From contig JAJEKV010000017.1 of assembly GCA_021234155.1 (NCBI GenBank), forward strand, positions 15,951,455-16,015,454: 64,000 bases of DNA, given 5' to 3'. Position 1 is the first letter of the stretch. Each line of letters begins with the position of its first letter. Made by a program: the position numbers and the translations under genes. This document shows positions 10,500 to 21,079 of the stretch, in pieces. Under the pieces are notes generated by a model. It did not search any database, was not told where the DNA came from, and saw nothing but the letters and a program-made list of their open reading frames with translations. The DNA is from Isoetes taiwanensis. Its lineage: Eukaryota > Streptophyta > Lycopodiopsida > Isoetales > Isoetaceae.

Positions 10500-12965
10500 C
10501 TTGGTCATTATGTCAGCAAGTTGATCTTCTGATCTTACATACTTTAGTTGAATAAATCCCTTATTCACCATGTCCCTGATATAGTGCATCTCCATTTCGA
10601 TATGTTTGGTCCTCTCGTGCAACACAGGGTTTTTTGTCATTGCAATACAACTTTGATTGTCACAAAATAATTCTGTGTTGTCTTCTTGTTTTATTTCCAA
10701 CTCTTCCAGTAACCTTCTGGCCCAAATGATTTCTTTAGCAGCAAGAGTTGTTGAGGCGTACTCAGATTCTGCAGTTGACAAAGCAATAGATGATTGTTTC
10801 TTGCTTCTCCAACTAACTGGTGCTCCTCCTAACATTACAATGTATCCTGAAGTTGATTTGCGTTCATCTAGATCTCCACACCAGTCAGCATCACTGTAAC
10901 ATTTTAATTTCAGATCCTTTGAACAGTAAACAATTCCTGTGTGTTTTGTGCCTTTCAAAAATCTCAAAACTTTCTTAGCTGCCAGCCAATGCTCATAACC
11001 TGGATTATTGTTATATCTGCTCAACACATTTACTATGAATGCAATGTCAGGTCTTGTATTGTTGGCAATGAACAATAAGCTTCCTACCAACTGTCTATAT
11101 GGAATCTTACTCATTTTCTCCTTCTCATCTTCACTCTGAGGGCAAAGTTCCTTTGACAGTTTGTTTCCAGCCATGATAGGTGCCTTTACAGAATTGCATT
11201 CTAGCATATTGAACTTCTCCAAGACTGAGTCTATGTACTTACCTTGATTTAGAGATATTGTCATGTTTGTTCTGTCTCTTCTTACTTGAATTCCCAGGAA
11301 CTGTGTCAACTCTCCAAGATCTGTCATTTGGTACCTGGTTTTGAGCATCTCCTTGCATTTATTCAAGAAGTTCATATTATTGGATGCCAGTATACAGTCG
11401 TCCACATACACTGCCATTATACAAAATTCTCCCTCATCCTTTAGTAGATAAACGTTGCCATCATTAGCCAACTTAGTAAAGCTTTGTTCTTTCAAAAAAT
11501 TGTCAATACAAAAATACCATTGTCTTGGAGATTGCTTCAGCCCGTAGACAGCTTTCTTCAGTCTCCAAACTTTGTCTTTCTCAACTTCAAAACCTTGAGC
11601 TTGTCTCATGTAAACCTCTTCCTCCAAATCTGCATTAAGGAAAGCTGTACAAACATCCATATGGTGTAAATCTAGATTTAAGGCATTTGATATGGCAATT
11701 ATCATTCTAATACTGGCTAACTTAACAACTGGTGAGTAGGTTTCATCAAAATCTACTCCCCTCTTTTGTGAATAACCTTGAGCAACCAGTCTTGCTTTGT
11801 GCTTTGGGCTGCCATCTGCATTTGTTTTCAGCTTGAATACCCATTTGTTTCCTATTGCATTCTTCCCCTTTGGCAGGTCTACTAATTCATATGAGGATGT
11901 TCTTTTGAATGACCTCATTTCCTCCATCATTGCAATTTTCCATTTGTTACTGTCAAGTGAGTTTATTGCCTCCTCAAAAGTCTCTGGAATTCTAGATTCT
12001 AACACCATAAATATTTCGTCTGTGTTATCCTCCGTGGTTTTTTGCAATCTGCTACTTTTACCATTCTCTCTCCTTCCAAATTTCTCTATGTCAATGGCAA
12101 TTTCCTGTTGCAGCCTTTCTCCTTCAGTTTTCCTCTTCTTAACTTGACTGTTTTCTTTTGCTGGTTCATGTTCCTGTTCTTCTCCTGCAACACTTCCATC
12201 CTCATTATTATCTTCTTGATTGTTTTCATTTGATGATTCATGTTCCTGTTCTTCCCCTGCAACCTTTCCATCCTCATTATTATCTTCTTCATCACTGTGA
12301 TCAGAATCTTCAGCATCTATCTCATTTTTAGTTATTGTTTTTTCCTTTGTATTGTTGGGACTCATCATATTGTCAGAATTGTGTTTTCCTTCTCCTTTTG
12401 AATTCTCCTTTTCTATCAGTGGTCTGTACAAAACATTCTCTTGAAATATTACATCTCTGCTTACCAACACTTTCCTTTTAAGTGGATCATACATTCTATA
12501 ACCTTTGGAATGCATGTCATAGCCAACCAAATAGGTTATCCTTGACCTGTCATCCAATTTCAGTCTTAATTCCTGGGGAATGTGTGTGTATCCCAAACAC
12601 CCAAACACTTTAAGTATTTCATAATGAGGAATTTTTCCTGACCAGATGACTTCTGGTATTTTTCCTTCTATGCTTTTTGATGGTAGACTATTTTGTATGA
12701 ATACAGCAGTCTTGACTGCCTCCTCCCACAAGAAATTGGGCAGACCTGCATGCTTCAACATAGATCTTGTAGCATTCAGAATTGTTTTGTTCTTCCTCTC
12801 AGCCACACCATTCTGCTGAGGTGTATAGCTGCAAGTAAATTGTCTCTTTATACCCCTGTCTTGACAATATCTAACAAATTTTCCTGACAAGTATTCTCCT
12901 CCCCGATCAGATCTTACACATTTGATTCTTTTCCCAGTTTCACACTCTACTTCTGCTGCAAACAT
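10368..12965 (-). CDS. Copia pol: integrase core, RT, RNase H; end fused to gypsy LTR
   Basis: An 865-codon open frame. Integrase core: CVRSDRGGEYLSGKF and TPQQNGVAERKN; then RSRITYLVGYD and an acidic linker with a duplicated NNEDG.VAGEEQEHE block. RT: WVFKLKTNADGS, KARLVAQGYSQ, YSPVVKLASIR, AFLNADLEEEVYM, VYGLKQSPRQW and the active site MAVYVDDCILA. RNase H: YSDADWCGD, STAESEYAS, LFCDNQSCIAM and ADIMTK. After ADIMTK the frame runs into the nested LTR and adds about 43 foreign residues. The N-terminal part of pol lies in other frames upstream (12966-13646). Confidence 0.9.
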   Translation of the reverse strand: MFAAEVECETGKRIKCVRSDRGGEYLSGKFVRYCQDRGIKRQFTCSYTPQQNGVAERKNKTILNATRSMLKHAGLPNFLWEEAVKTAVFIQNSLPSKSIEGKIPEVIWSGKIPHYEILKVFGCLGYTHIPQELRLKLDDRSRITYLVGYDMHSKGYRMYDPLKRKVLVSRDVIFQENVLYRPLIEKENSKGEGKHNSDNMMSPNNTKEKTITKNEIDAEDSDHSDEEDNNEDGKVAGEEQEHESSNENNQEDNNEDGSVAGEEQEHEPAKENSQVKKRKTEGERLQQEIAIDIEKFGRRENGKSSRLQKTTEDNTDEIFMVLESRIPETFEEAINSLDSNKWKIAMMEEMRSFKRTSSYELVDLPKGKNAIGNKWVFKLKTNADGSPKHKARLVAQGYSQKRGVDFDETYSPVVKLASIRMIIAISNALNLDLHHMDVCTAFLNADLEEEVYMRQAQGFEVEKDKVWRLKKAVYGLKQSPRQWYFCIDNFLKEQSFTKLANDGNVYLLKDEGEFCIMAVYVDDCILASNNMNFLNKCKEMLKTRYQMTDLGELTQFLGIQVRRDRTNMTISLNQGKYIDSVLEKFNMLECNSVKAPIMAGNKLSKELCPQSEDEKEKMSKIPYRQLVGSLLFIANNTRPDIAFIVNVLSRYNNNPGYEHWLAAKKVLRFLKGTKHTGIVYCSKDLKLKCYSDADWCGDLDERKSTSGYIVMLGGAPVSWRSKKQSSIALSTAESEYASTTLAAKEIIWARRLLEELEIKQEDNTELFCDNQSCIAMTKNPVLHERTKHIEMEMHYIRDMVNKGFIQLKYVRSEDQLADIMTKCYMLRTWSPKMAFRPKRAFSPKGGLWSKEGFGPKMDQRGVHAI

Positions 12966-13646
12966 TTTGAATGCTTCAAAAGCTTGGTCTTTTGTTCTCG
13001 AGGTGATAGTCTCTCGTTTTTGCTCTAATCATCAACAAATGTTATGAAGTATCTTTTTCCTGTTATTCCTGTCACATTCAATGGACCACAAAGGTCGATT
13101 AAGTGTGAATTAAACCAAGAATTTCATTTGCTTTTCCTTTTGCCTTTGAAAAGGGCAATCTGGAGTGCTTACCCAACATGCAACCCCCTCAAAACATGAT
13201 TTTCTATTGCTTTATCGATGACACCAATAGTCCCCGCTTTATCATAAGTTCAATATTCTTCATATTTGTGTGCCCAAGTCTTTTATGCCACATTGCAATA
13301 TTTGGAGTTAGAGTCGATTAATACTTTCAACCGATCGAGCATTTATACCAAACAAGTTGCCAACTCTTCTTCCAAGGAATTTTAATTCATTTCCATCAAA
13401 GATTTTACAATGAGTCCTTTCAAAAATGACTTTCAATCCCATATCAACTAATTGAGAAATAGAAATCAAATTTCTCACTAAGCTAGGAACACATAAAACA
13501 TTTTGTAAGTTCACAATTCTCCCATTCGGATCGAATAGCTCTAGTATGCCAACATCTTCAATTCTTTGGAGGTCACCATTTCCAACTTGTATATGACCAC
13601 CTTGACTTCCCCTTTTTTCCGTTAGGGATTTTTGAACTACATGCAA
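12966..13646 (-). pseudogene. Copia protease end and integrase zinc region (broken)
   Basis: Frame 13646-13308 gives VQVGNGD-like protease sequence (HIQVGNGDLQRIED), then the typical copia stretch LCVPSLVRNLISISQLVDMG. Further pieces in shifted frames give a CMLGKHSRLPF-like element, typical of the integrase zinc region, and FITFVDD (first catalytic Asp). Several frame changes lie between 13300 and 12970. Confidence 0.65.
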
Positions 13647-13779
13647 TGGACTTTTCTCGCTCCACTATCTAGAATCATAAAATCATCATCATCATCAATT
13701 CCAAATTAGTAACAGTAAAAAACTTTATGTTTTCTTACCTTATCCTCGTCATCTTCCGTAATTTCTTCAAGCATAACTT

Positions 13780-14736
13780 CTTACGCTATGTTTGCTTCGC
13801 ATATGAGCCGTTCTGAATCTTCCTCTACCTCTTCCCCTTGTGGCGAATATCCTCTTGTTCCCCTTTCTTTCCCCTTTGAGAAGTTCTTAGGTGATGAGCA
13901 ATTGGATGCATAATGTCCTCTTCCTCCACAATTGTAGCAATTTATTTCTTTAGTCATCATAGGGCGAGTCTATTTTCAAGTGACCATATTGATTCTGATT
14001 TAAAACATGGGCCAAGCTTACCTCTTTTCTTCTCTTCTTTACCTTTTCCTTTTGCAAATAAAACTTGTGTGGCATCTTCTTCTTCCATTACTTTGTTACT
14101 GCTCTATTTACGTCTTCAACATTCTTTTCGCCTCAATCCTTGTTCTTGCAAGGGTTACGATAAACATGGCTATGTTTCCAAGGCTGTAATAACAGAGATC
14201 TTGAAATGGCCAATACCTAGCTGCTTGTTGAGAATAACACACTCCTGCTCCCTCTAAATTCAGCAATGATATTGTCAAAGGTTTGAAAAACTCATTGACA
14301 TTGTCTTTATCAAGAAACCTTAGCCTTCTCATTTCATTTTCAAGCACATCGATTTGTGAGGAGGTTTTCTCCTCATAATTAAGGAGCATATAACTCCACA
14401 TCTCATGGGATGCAATCCTCTTATTTTTAACACAATACTTGAGTTTACCTTACTCATTATAATCCCTTGAGCCTCTCTTAGTTTTGCCACATCTACTGTG
14501 CCTCCTCCTTTTGTTGCTTTGGTGCCAGCTTCTGCCTCAGCTCCTTTTACTGAGTTCGAGCTTCCTTCAGCAGCAACCTCAGAGAATCTGCTCTTAGGTT
14601 CAACAATATCCCATAGCCCTTCTACTTGCAATACATGTTTGATCTTTTCTTTCCAAACTTGGAATCCTGAATCTCCCTTGAAAACATCAATGGCACTCAA
14701 CAGGCCTGCACCAAATCTGCTTGCCATTTGGCTCAA
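13780..14736 (-). pseudogene. Copia gag (frameshifted)
   Basis: It starts MSQMASRFGAGLLSAIDVFK, right after the PBS. FQVWKEKIKHVLQVEGLWDIV is the usual copia gag N-terminus. Further parts appear in a second frame (14401-14108) with WSYMLLNYEEKTSSQIDVLE. A CCHC knuckle, YNCGGRGHYASNC, is encoded near 13930-13890. At least two frame changes. Confidence 0.7.
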
Positions 14737-14753
14737 CCTAGCTCTGATACCAC

Positions 14754-15318
14754 TGTTAGAAATAAGCAGTGAATAGAACCAATATCATGTAACAATGTTA
14801 GGTTTTCTTGGATTGATAATCATCTATGTGTAAGAAACACCTCAATCTAATAGCATAAGATGATTTTACATTCAACTCAACAAAGAACCAATTGTATAAC
14901 ACTAGCCAAGTCACTTCTTCAACTTATCATTAACATTGGCAATTATGACCATTGGAAATAATCTTAGCATTACTGTTCATATGAGATCGATGAGGATACT
15001 GTAGCTTCAAACTTCAAATAGGTCATTCAATTTCAAATCGATTCATACCTGCTTCACGATTGCTCCTGCTAATTTCCAATGAATGCACAACCTCTGTATT
15101 CCATCTTTATTTATCTTTGCAGTCCGACGGTCAAGCCAGATCGCCGATTGGCTCTTCATGTCTTCGTCATACTGAATCGATTCATTTGAACCGAAATTGG
15201 CTCCATTGACAGGTGCTTTAGGTGCTCAAACTTCTTAGGTGCTTTAGGTGCTATCTCAACTTTGTCACCGAATTTCCTTGAATATTTTCCCATCTCAATT
15301 ATGGCATGAATTCTAACA
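14754..15318 (-). repeat. Copia 5' LTR with adjacent PBS
   Basis: 565 bp with terminal inverted repeat TGTTAGAA/TTCTAACA. The PBS TGGTATCAGAGCT lies at 14752-14740, one base from the LTR on the minus strand. Confidence 0.85.
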
Positions 15319-16069
15319 CTATTGCGTGATTGTAGCCTTCCAGAGACGTAATCTCATGGAGTTACCCTATGAGGCTACTCCAGGTTGCATTTCCCCGGTC
15401 CGATGAGGCAGGAATGGGATGAATCCCTTCTCAGAGCACAATGGTTCCATGGGTGGCTGGAGGGTTGTGGCGACACACGCATTCATACCCGACTTAACCC
15501 TCCATAGGTCGAGATCACCCACATTATCGAGTTCCCAGGGCGTCCTTTCGGGACGACACCTGCAGGAGGGGGGGGGGGAAGGGGATGCTAGGCTTATAAT
15601 TGGTCACTGCAAGAAAAGAACTACCACAATTCATGAATCTATTCATAACTTCAAATAGAGCATCAATATAAAATTAACCATTCATCTAAACAAGCAAAGG
15701 TTAATCCTTAACTAGAATTTCAAGCTAGTTAAGCATACTAACCGGTATCTTGGCTGGAACTGTTGTCTCTCAAATTCTCCATCTCTCTGGCTTGGAACTA
15801 GGTGCTCCTCCTCCCAAAAGTTCCCCCAAATTGATTTGGGGCAAATTGGGGCTCCCCAACTTGATTAGCCCTCAATTAGCAAGTTCATTAGGGCCAATCG
15901 ATTTGGCCCACGTGGCACTTGTTATTTGCCTCAATTAATAATTAATTAGTTATTAATTAGCTAACCTTACATAATTATTTAATTACTGTCACCTTATCAT
16001 AGCTATGTACTCATGGTGACGTGTCATGTATTTTGTACATACAGCATACAAAATACATGGAGCATCATA

Positions 16070-16836
16070 GATTTCACGTTCAATATTGAGAGCTCATTGG
16101 GAGGCATAACAAAGGCAAAGTGAAGGGCATAAGAAAGGCAAAGTGAATGAAAAGTACTCCGACTGATGGAAGGAAAGGTGGAAGAAAACTCTTGTTGCCC
16201 TAAGAGGAGAAAATTGATGGAGTGTGTGGTATGGTCATACCCTACTTGTTATATTGCAAAAGACAAGACAGACAAGATTCCCAAGAGGGAAATTAACAAA
16301 GCAATGGGCAATCTTCATGCTATAGCATTGTCTAAGAGTAGATAATATTATTTGTCCTTCAAGGCAACACTAATCGGTTGTTTTTCCCGCGAGGGTCATT
16401 TTTCGCGGATGGTTCCCGATTGGTCGGATGTTGTTTCTTTCTCGGCGTGGGCCCTGGAGCCTCCGAGTCTTCTTGCCTATGGCATCTAACTCATTGACGG
16501 GTTATTTTTCTTTCAGCCTTGACTCTGCAAGATTTTTTTAAAGTCTTCTGGTTGCCAGAGTGCGTGGGATCGTGCTTCAACTATTTGCTTGGGTTTTCCT
16601 GAAAAGCCTGAGAAGGTGTGGTTCTTCCTCCCGATAAGAAGCGGTCACCAGGTCTTCTTACCTTTGCATCGACCAAGTGGCGGATAAAACCATCGTTTAT
16701 GCTGTATTCTTTAGTATCATCATGCTCTTGATGATTGTCTAGTTTCGGAGCATTTGAAGTTCATATTTCCAAATTTGCCTACCCCTAGTGAAGGATCTAT
16801 TTGTACTCAATGTTTTACAAAGCTCAATGAGAAACT
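16070..16836. other. Noncoding stretch between the old LTR and Tat-like pol
   Basis: No family signal in either strand. 16380-16700 is moderately GC-rich (CCCGCGAGGGTC, CTCGGCGTGGGCC). It may be leader or LTR sequence of the following element, but no PBS or LTR pair is visible. Confidence 0.3.
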
Positions 16837-17225
16837 TTGCTCCATCTAACCAAAGAGGATGAAGTGGCTCTCACAAATCATATTGAGGAGCATGTTTTGA
16901 CCCAAGAAGATTATGATCCAGATGCTTTTACATGTGTGGCAAGGATGAGTAAGAAAGTCCTAACCAAGGTGCTGCTTGATGCAGGATCACCACTTAATGT
17001 GATGCCTCACATTATGAGATTATGTGGCTTAGTAATTGATAAGATAAGAAGGCTCCTATGGTGCTAAAATCCTTTTTTAATACTAAAGTCAACCCTATAG
17101 GCATTGTGAATAATGTGCCAATTGATGTAGAAGGCATTATTGTGGCTGCTAAGTTTGTGGTGGTTGCATTCGAAGGTATTGATGAAAAATCTGATATTTA
17201 TGACTTGCTTTTGGGAAGAAAATAG
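16837..17225 (+). pseudogene. Tat-like gypsy aspartic protease
   Basis: LTKVLLDAGSPLNVMPHIMRL carries the active-site DAGS. After a shift near 17065, NPIGIVNNVPIDVEG, FVVVAFEGIDEKSDIYDLLLGRK follow, as in the C-terminal half of such proteases (ending LLGRPWL). A TAG at 17224 stands where the Trp of that motif is expected. Confidence 0.65.
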
Positions 17226-17293
17226 TTGTCTACAGTAATGCAAGGCCCATATGGGCAAAGGGAGAATGTACCATATCCAATGAAAGAAAAAAG

Positions 17294-17839
17294 GTGACCC
17301 TATACAACAAGGTTGGAGAGTTTGAAGCCTTAAACTTCATTGAAGAGGGTCTTCTGATATCAAGTCCTTGTGGTGAGTATGAACTTACTGCCCCTGATCA
17401 AACACCAGAGCCAAAGATATCCATGGAGTTATCTAATATTACCAAAGTAGGCAGAATTTTCCCTAATATTACCTCTAACATGGCTAAATATAGAGCTCTC
17501 ATAGTAGGTCTGCAAGAAGCCCAGCATATAGGCATAACTAGCATTGTTGTTTTTGGTGACTTACAATTGGTTTGTAGACAGGTCTTGGGAGAATATCAGG
17601 CCAAAAATGAGGATATGATCTTGCTCAGAGACAAGGCATTGGAAGAATTAACAAGCTTCAAGTCATGGAAGTTATGTCATGTGCCAAGAGAGCAAAATTG
17701 TGAGGCTGATGCATTATGTAGGAGTGTTCTACTTGAACACTTAGTTGAAGGAGCAATAAAGGAGGAGGATTTAGAAAAAGATGATCTATGGCAGCTTTAC
17801 CCAATCTTGGTCATAAATACAAGTGAAAAAAGCAAGTAA
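17294..17839 (+). pseudogene. Extra (plant/archaeal-type) RNase H, placed before RT
   Basis: Residues about 55-150 match the second RNase H found in Tat/Ogre elements: NMAKYRALIVGLQEAQHIGI, VFGDLQLVCRQVLGEYQAK, then CHVPREQNCEADALCRS. The two later acidic residues (GDLQLV, EADAL) are present, but the Glu of the usual AEYEAL motif is Arg here, and the N-terminal DGS strand is not clear. It sits between protease and RT, whereas the order I know places it after RT-RNase H. Confidence 0.65.
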
Positions 17840-17860
17840 AAGAGGTAGAAGTCCAAAAAA

Positions 17861-19082
17861 ATGGTCAGGATAGAGTACTATATGTTGGTGATTTGTTTAA
17901 AGAAGAATATGAGTCTTTTGTTGCTAGATTCTTTGATGAATGGAAAGATGTATTTGCTTGGGATTATAATGAGTTCATTGGTGTTGACAAAGGTGTGTGA
18001 ATTTGAAATTAAGATTAAAGAAGGGATGAAGCCTGTTATGCAGAAACTAAGGAGGATAAATGCATCTTTGCTTAGTACCTGTGACAAAAAAGAACAAAAC
18101 AATTGGAATATGCATTGATTATAGGGATCTAAATAAGGCAACTATCAAGGATTATTATTCTTTACACTTCGTGGAGGAAGTTTTGCATGTTGTTGCAGGC
18201 AAAGAGATGTATTCTTTCTTAGATGCTTCTCAGCATTCAACCAGATCAGCATTAAAGAGGAAGATCAGCCCAAGACCTCTTTCATCATACCATGGAGAAC
18301 TTTTGCAATGAGAAGGATGCCCTTTGGACTTATGAATGCATCAGCAACATTCCAAAGAGCAATGGACACCATTTTCAAGGATATGGCTCCCTCATCATTT
18401 CTTAGATGACTTGTGTTTGAGTACTTCTAGCAAATATCATTTTGCTTATCTCACTAAGTTGTTTGCTATGTGTAGAAAGGGAGGTGTGACCCTTAATCCA
18501 AAGAAGTGTGTCTTTTTGTGCTCAAAAGGGGATTTGTTAGGACATGAGGTCTCCACCAAAGGCATCCAAGTTGCTGCAAGCAAGGTAGAAGCCTTGAAGG
18601 AACTTGCTCCCCCAAGAACACTCAAGCAAGTCAAGGGCTTCCTAGGTATGACCAGTTTTCTAAGAATGTATGTTCCTCACTTCTCACATACTATTAGTCC
18701 CATCTCCAACCTGACAAAAGTGGGGAAGTTTACAAAGAATGAGAGCAAACACATGCTTGTGGATTGGAATGAAACTTGTCAAGAGTCGTTTGATAAAATC
18801 ATAGGTGCCATATGCCAATCTACTTTGCCGAAACCTCCAGACTTTGACAAGCCTTTCCAACCCTACATTAGTGTCACAAAGAAAGCCAAAGGTTTGGCAT
18901 TGCTACAAGATGATAGGATTGTCTCTTTTTCAAGTAAAATGTGGTCTGAAACTGAGCTTAGGTACCTCAGGCTAGAGAAGAGTGCAGCAGCCCTTGTGAT
19001 CATCCACATTGTGATATCTCATACCCATCCATATAGGTTCCCTTCATTGCTTGCAACTGCGGCTTGTTTATTTTCAACATGA
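17861..19082 (+). pseudogene. Tat-like gypsy RT and degenerate RNase H
   Basis: RT pieces in three frames: IGICIDYRDLNKATIKDYY, MYSFLDASQ, RMPFGLMNASATFQRAMD, LDDLCLSTS (weak active site), LNPKKCVFLCSKGDLLGHEV, VKGFLGMTSFLRMYVPHFS. The following RNase H (SFDKIIGAICQSTLPKPPDF, VSFSSKMWSETELRYLRLEK) lacks the first catalytic Asp, having ISVTKKAKG where DAS is expected. Loss of catalytic residues in this domain is typical of elements with a second RNase H. No integrase follows. Confidence 0.75.
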
Positions 19083-19440
19083 CCATTAAAGTCTCCTATC
19101 AAGAGCACGTCTCTGTACGGTGCTAACTTGAGAACATCTTGTTCTAGTGTGAAAAATGGGTCATCCCTGTCTATGTCTTTATCATTATAACTAGGGGAGT
19201 CTCATGGCGGGTAATAACATCCTGCACTGGAAACTTTCCCATTCTTCCCTGGAATCTCAATTCATATGTGCTGCTTGGTTCCTACACCATTCACTGTATG
19301 TACTAGATGTTTAAGTTTGTGTCTTACATAACATGCAATGCAACCATGACCTTTTAATTTCCAGTATTTAAAATTCCAAACTGATTGCAATAAATGAAAG
19401 CCATTGCTGCCACATTTTGGCAGCATAGAAGAGCAATGCA
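19040..19440 (-). pseudogene. LINE endonuclease fragment
   Basis: On the minus strand: CYVRHKLKHLVHT-like, IEIPGKNGKV, DPFFTLEQDVLKLAPYRDVL and LIGDFNGHVENKQ. GDFN is the hallmark of the APE-type LINE endonuclease. The part nearest R1 is duplicated at 62040-62270, also next to the repeat R2. Stops interrupt it. Confidence 0.65.
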
Positions 19441-21079
19441 CACAATTTGCACATCTTTGTCTAACTTTAGTTTAAGACATGTGTGCAAGAACTTGAAGTT
19501 TGAAGACTCTCATTTTTGAAGATCACACGTAGAGACCTTTGTTGAAGAACCAATGGAAGGACATTCATTGGATGCCATGCAAGTGTAGCAAGGAGGATAA
19601 GATTCAAGCAAGTGTAGTTGAATTTGAACTTTGGAAGACCCCTCAAGATTGAAGTTTGGAAGACCCCTCAAGATTAGTTCCAAATCATTTTGGCATGAGT
19701 TCAATTTCCCAAGGCTTCTTACATGACCCTACTACCTCAATCCCATCCATAAACATCACACATGCTTCATAACTTATATTTTCCTGCCTCACCATCATTT
19801 TTTCCTAGTCCAAGTTGGCAAAGAGTCTTTTTTCTAGTTAAAACACACCATACATGCATCACACACCATCATACATCCACCACCTTTGAAAAAAGCAAAA
19901 AATCCCACCAAATTTGGCGTTTTCCATGGTCTTAGATCATCTTCTCTCACTAAAAGATAGGCTAGAGAAAGTGCACATTTTCTTCAAACAAGTATGGAAA
20001 AGTAAAATATCCTAGTTATTGCATAAAGGATCTATTGTTATGTGCACTAGTGCCAAATTGTCCACATCATCATAAAAAATGCCAAATACCATCCACATCA
20101 TCACTCAAGCACATTCATGTCATCATACACGTGTCACCTACCACTAAACTTTATTTCAAAAGTTTTGACCTAAGTAACGTCATTTTGATACCCTGGGTGA
20201 CATGTCATCATCCCATGGTGCCACATCACACCCAAGTGCTTTCACATCATCTCACATATGTCATCCACATCATCTCCACTTCACAAATAGTTTTGACTAG
20301 AAAAAAGTCATTTTGCCACCTTGACACATCATCGTCTCATAATGCCATGTCATTACTCATTTGCCAAATCACCTCACCAACTTGCCACATCATCAAATTT
20401 GACTTCCATTTTCAGCCAAAAAAATCAAATGCTTTTCTTGCAAAAAGATTTTCCCACCTTGTAGAGCATCAAAAAAAATTCCTTGCAGAAAAAAAAAAAT
20501 TGAAAAAAGACCCCATATTGACCTTGGAGTCTGCCAAATTCGGAAAAAAAAAAAAAAATTATTCCTATCCCCTCCTCCCCTCTCCCACCTTGTAGAGCAT
20601 CAAAAAAGATTCCTTGTGGGAAAAAAAAAAAAAAAAAAAAAAAGATCCCATATTGATCTTTCAGTTTATATTCAACAACACAAAAAAGGGTAAAATGAAG
20701 AGTTAAAGCGAGAATTTGGGTAAGAGTAAACATAATATCTTTTTGGAACTTGTTTGAGGCTGTTTGAATCATCTGGATATTAAAAGAAAAAAGAAAAGTG
20801 ATTATAAGTAGGCATGATGCATTATAAGTTAAGAGAAGAAGAAAAATCAGTCAATAGAGATATGCACTTGGCAATTGGAATTATCAGCACATTTAGTATA
20901 AAGAGCATACAACCAATTAGTACAAAAACAAAAAACTTGATTTACAAAGTTTGCATGTTGGTTTTTTTTTTTTTGTGACAGCATTCTTGGAGAAAAAAGT
21001 AGTTTATCAGGGCAAAATAGCATTAATCCTTGACAAACCACTGATTGTGCTTTGTTTACAAAAATTAGGAGTTGTCAGG
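19441..21079 (+). repeat. Repeat R1, left part (degenerate LTR-like)
   Basis: Found again in inverted orientation at 60012-62040. It contains short tandem units (TTTGGAAGACCCCTCAAGATT, two copies near 19630-19680; three in the other copy), many CACATCATC motifs at 20050-20400, and several poly(A) runs. Just before 21080 it continues into sequence shared with 46543-46601. Its position upstream of a gag suggests it is the LTR/leader of an old gypsy element, but I could not define LTR ends. Confidence 0.5.

Larger units (their letters stand above)
4801..15318 (-). mobile_element. Ty1/copia retrotransposon, with a gypsy element nested in it
   Basis: Its 5' LTR is on the right (14754-15318) and its 3' LTR on the left (4801-5357). 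Primer-binding site, gag, protease, integrase, RT and RNase H follow in copia order on the minus strand. The two LTRs appear to differ at one base, which implies a young insertion. The left LTR lacks exactly the 8 terminal bases TGTTAGAA, and no target duplication is left, so a small deletion at that junction is likely. Without the nested gypsy element (5443-10499 plus one TSD copy) it is about 5.5 kb. Confidence 0.85.
4350..16069 (-). mobile_element. Old Ty3/gypsy 5' LTR, split by a nested copia element
   Basis: The LTR consists of 4350-4800 and 15319-16069 (about 1.2 kb together). It begins TGTGACGCTCCC on the plus strand and ends GGAGCATCATA. It is related throughout to the LTRs at 21080, 46602 and 58421, for example in CCGCCCCT...GCACACTTTGCAG and CCGATGAGGCAGG. 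Hairpins sit near both ends: ATACGATG/CATCGTAT at 4369-4388, and CATGTATTTTGTA/TACAAAATACATG at 16025-16059. The copia element at 4801-15318 separates the halves. A G-run (about 15569-15580) lies in the right half. Confidence 0.7.
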
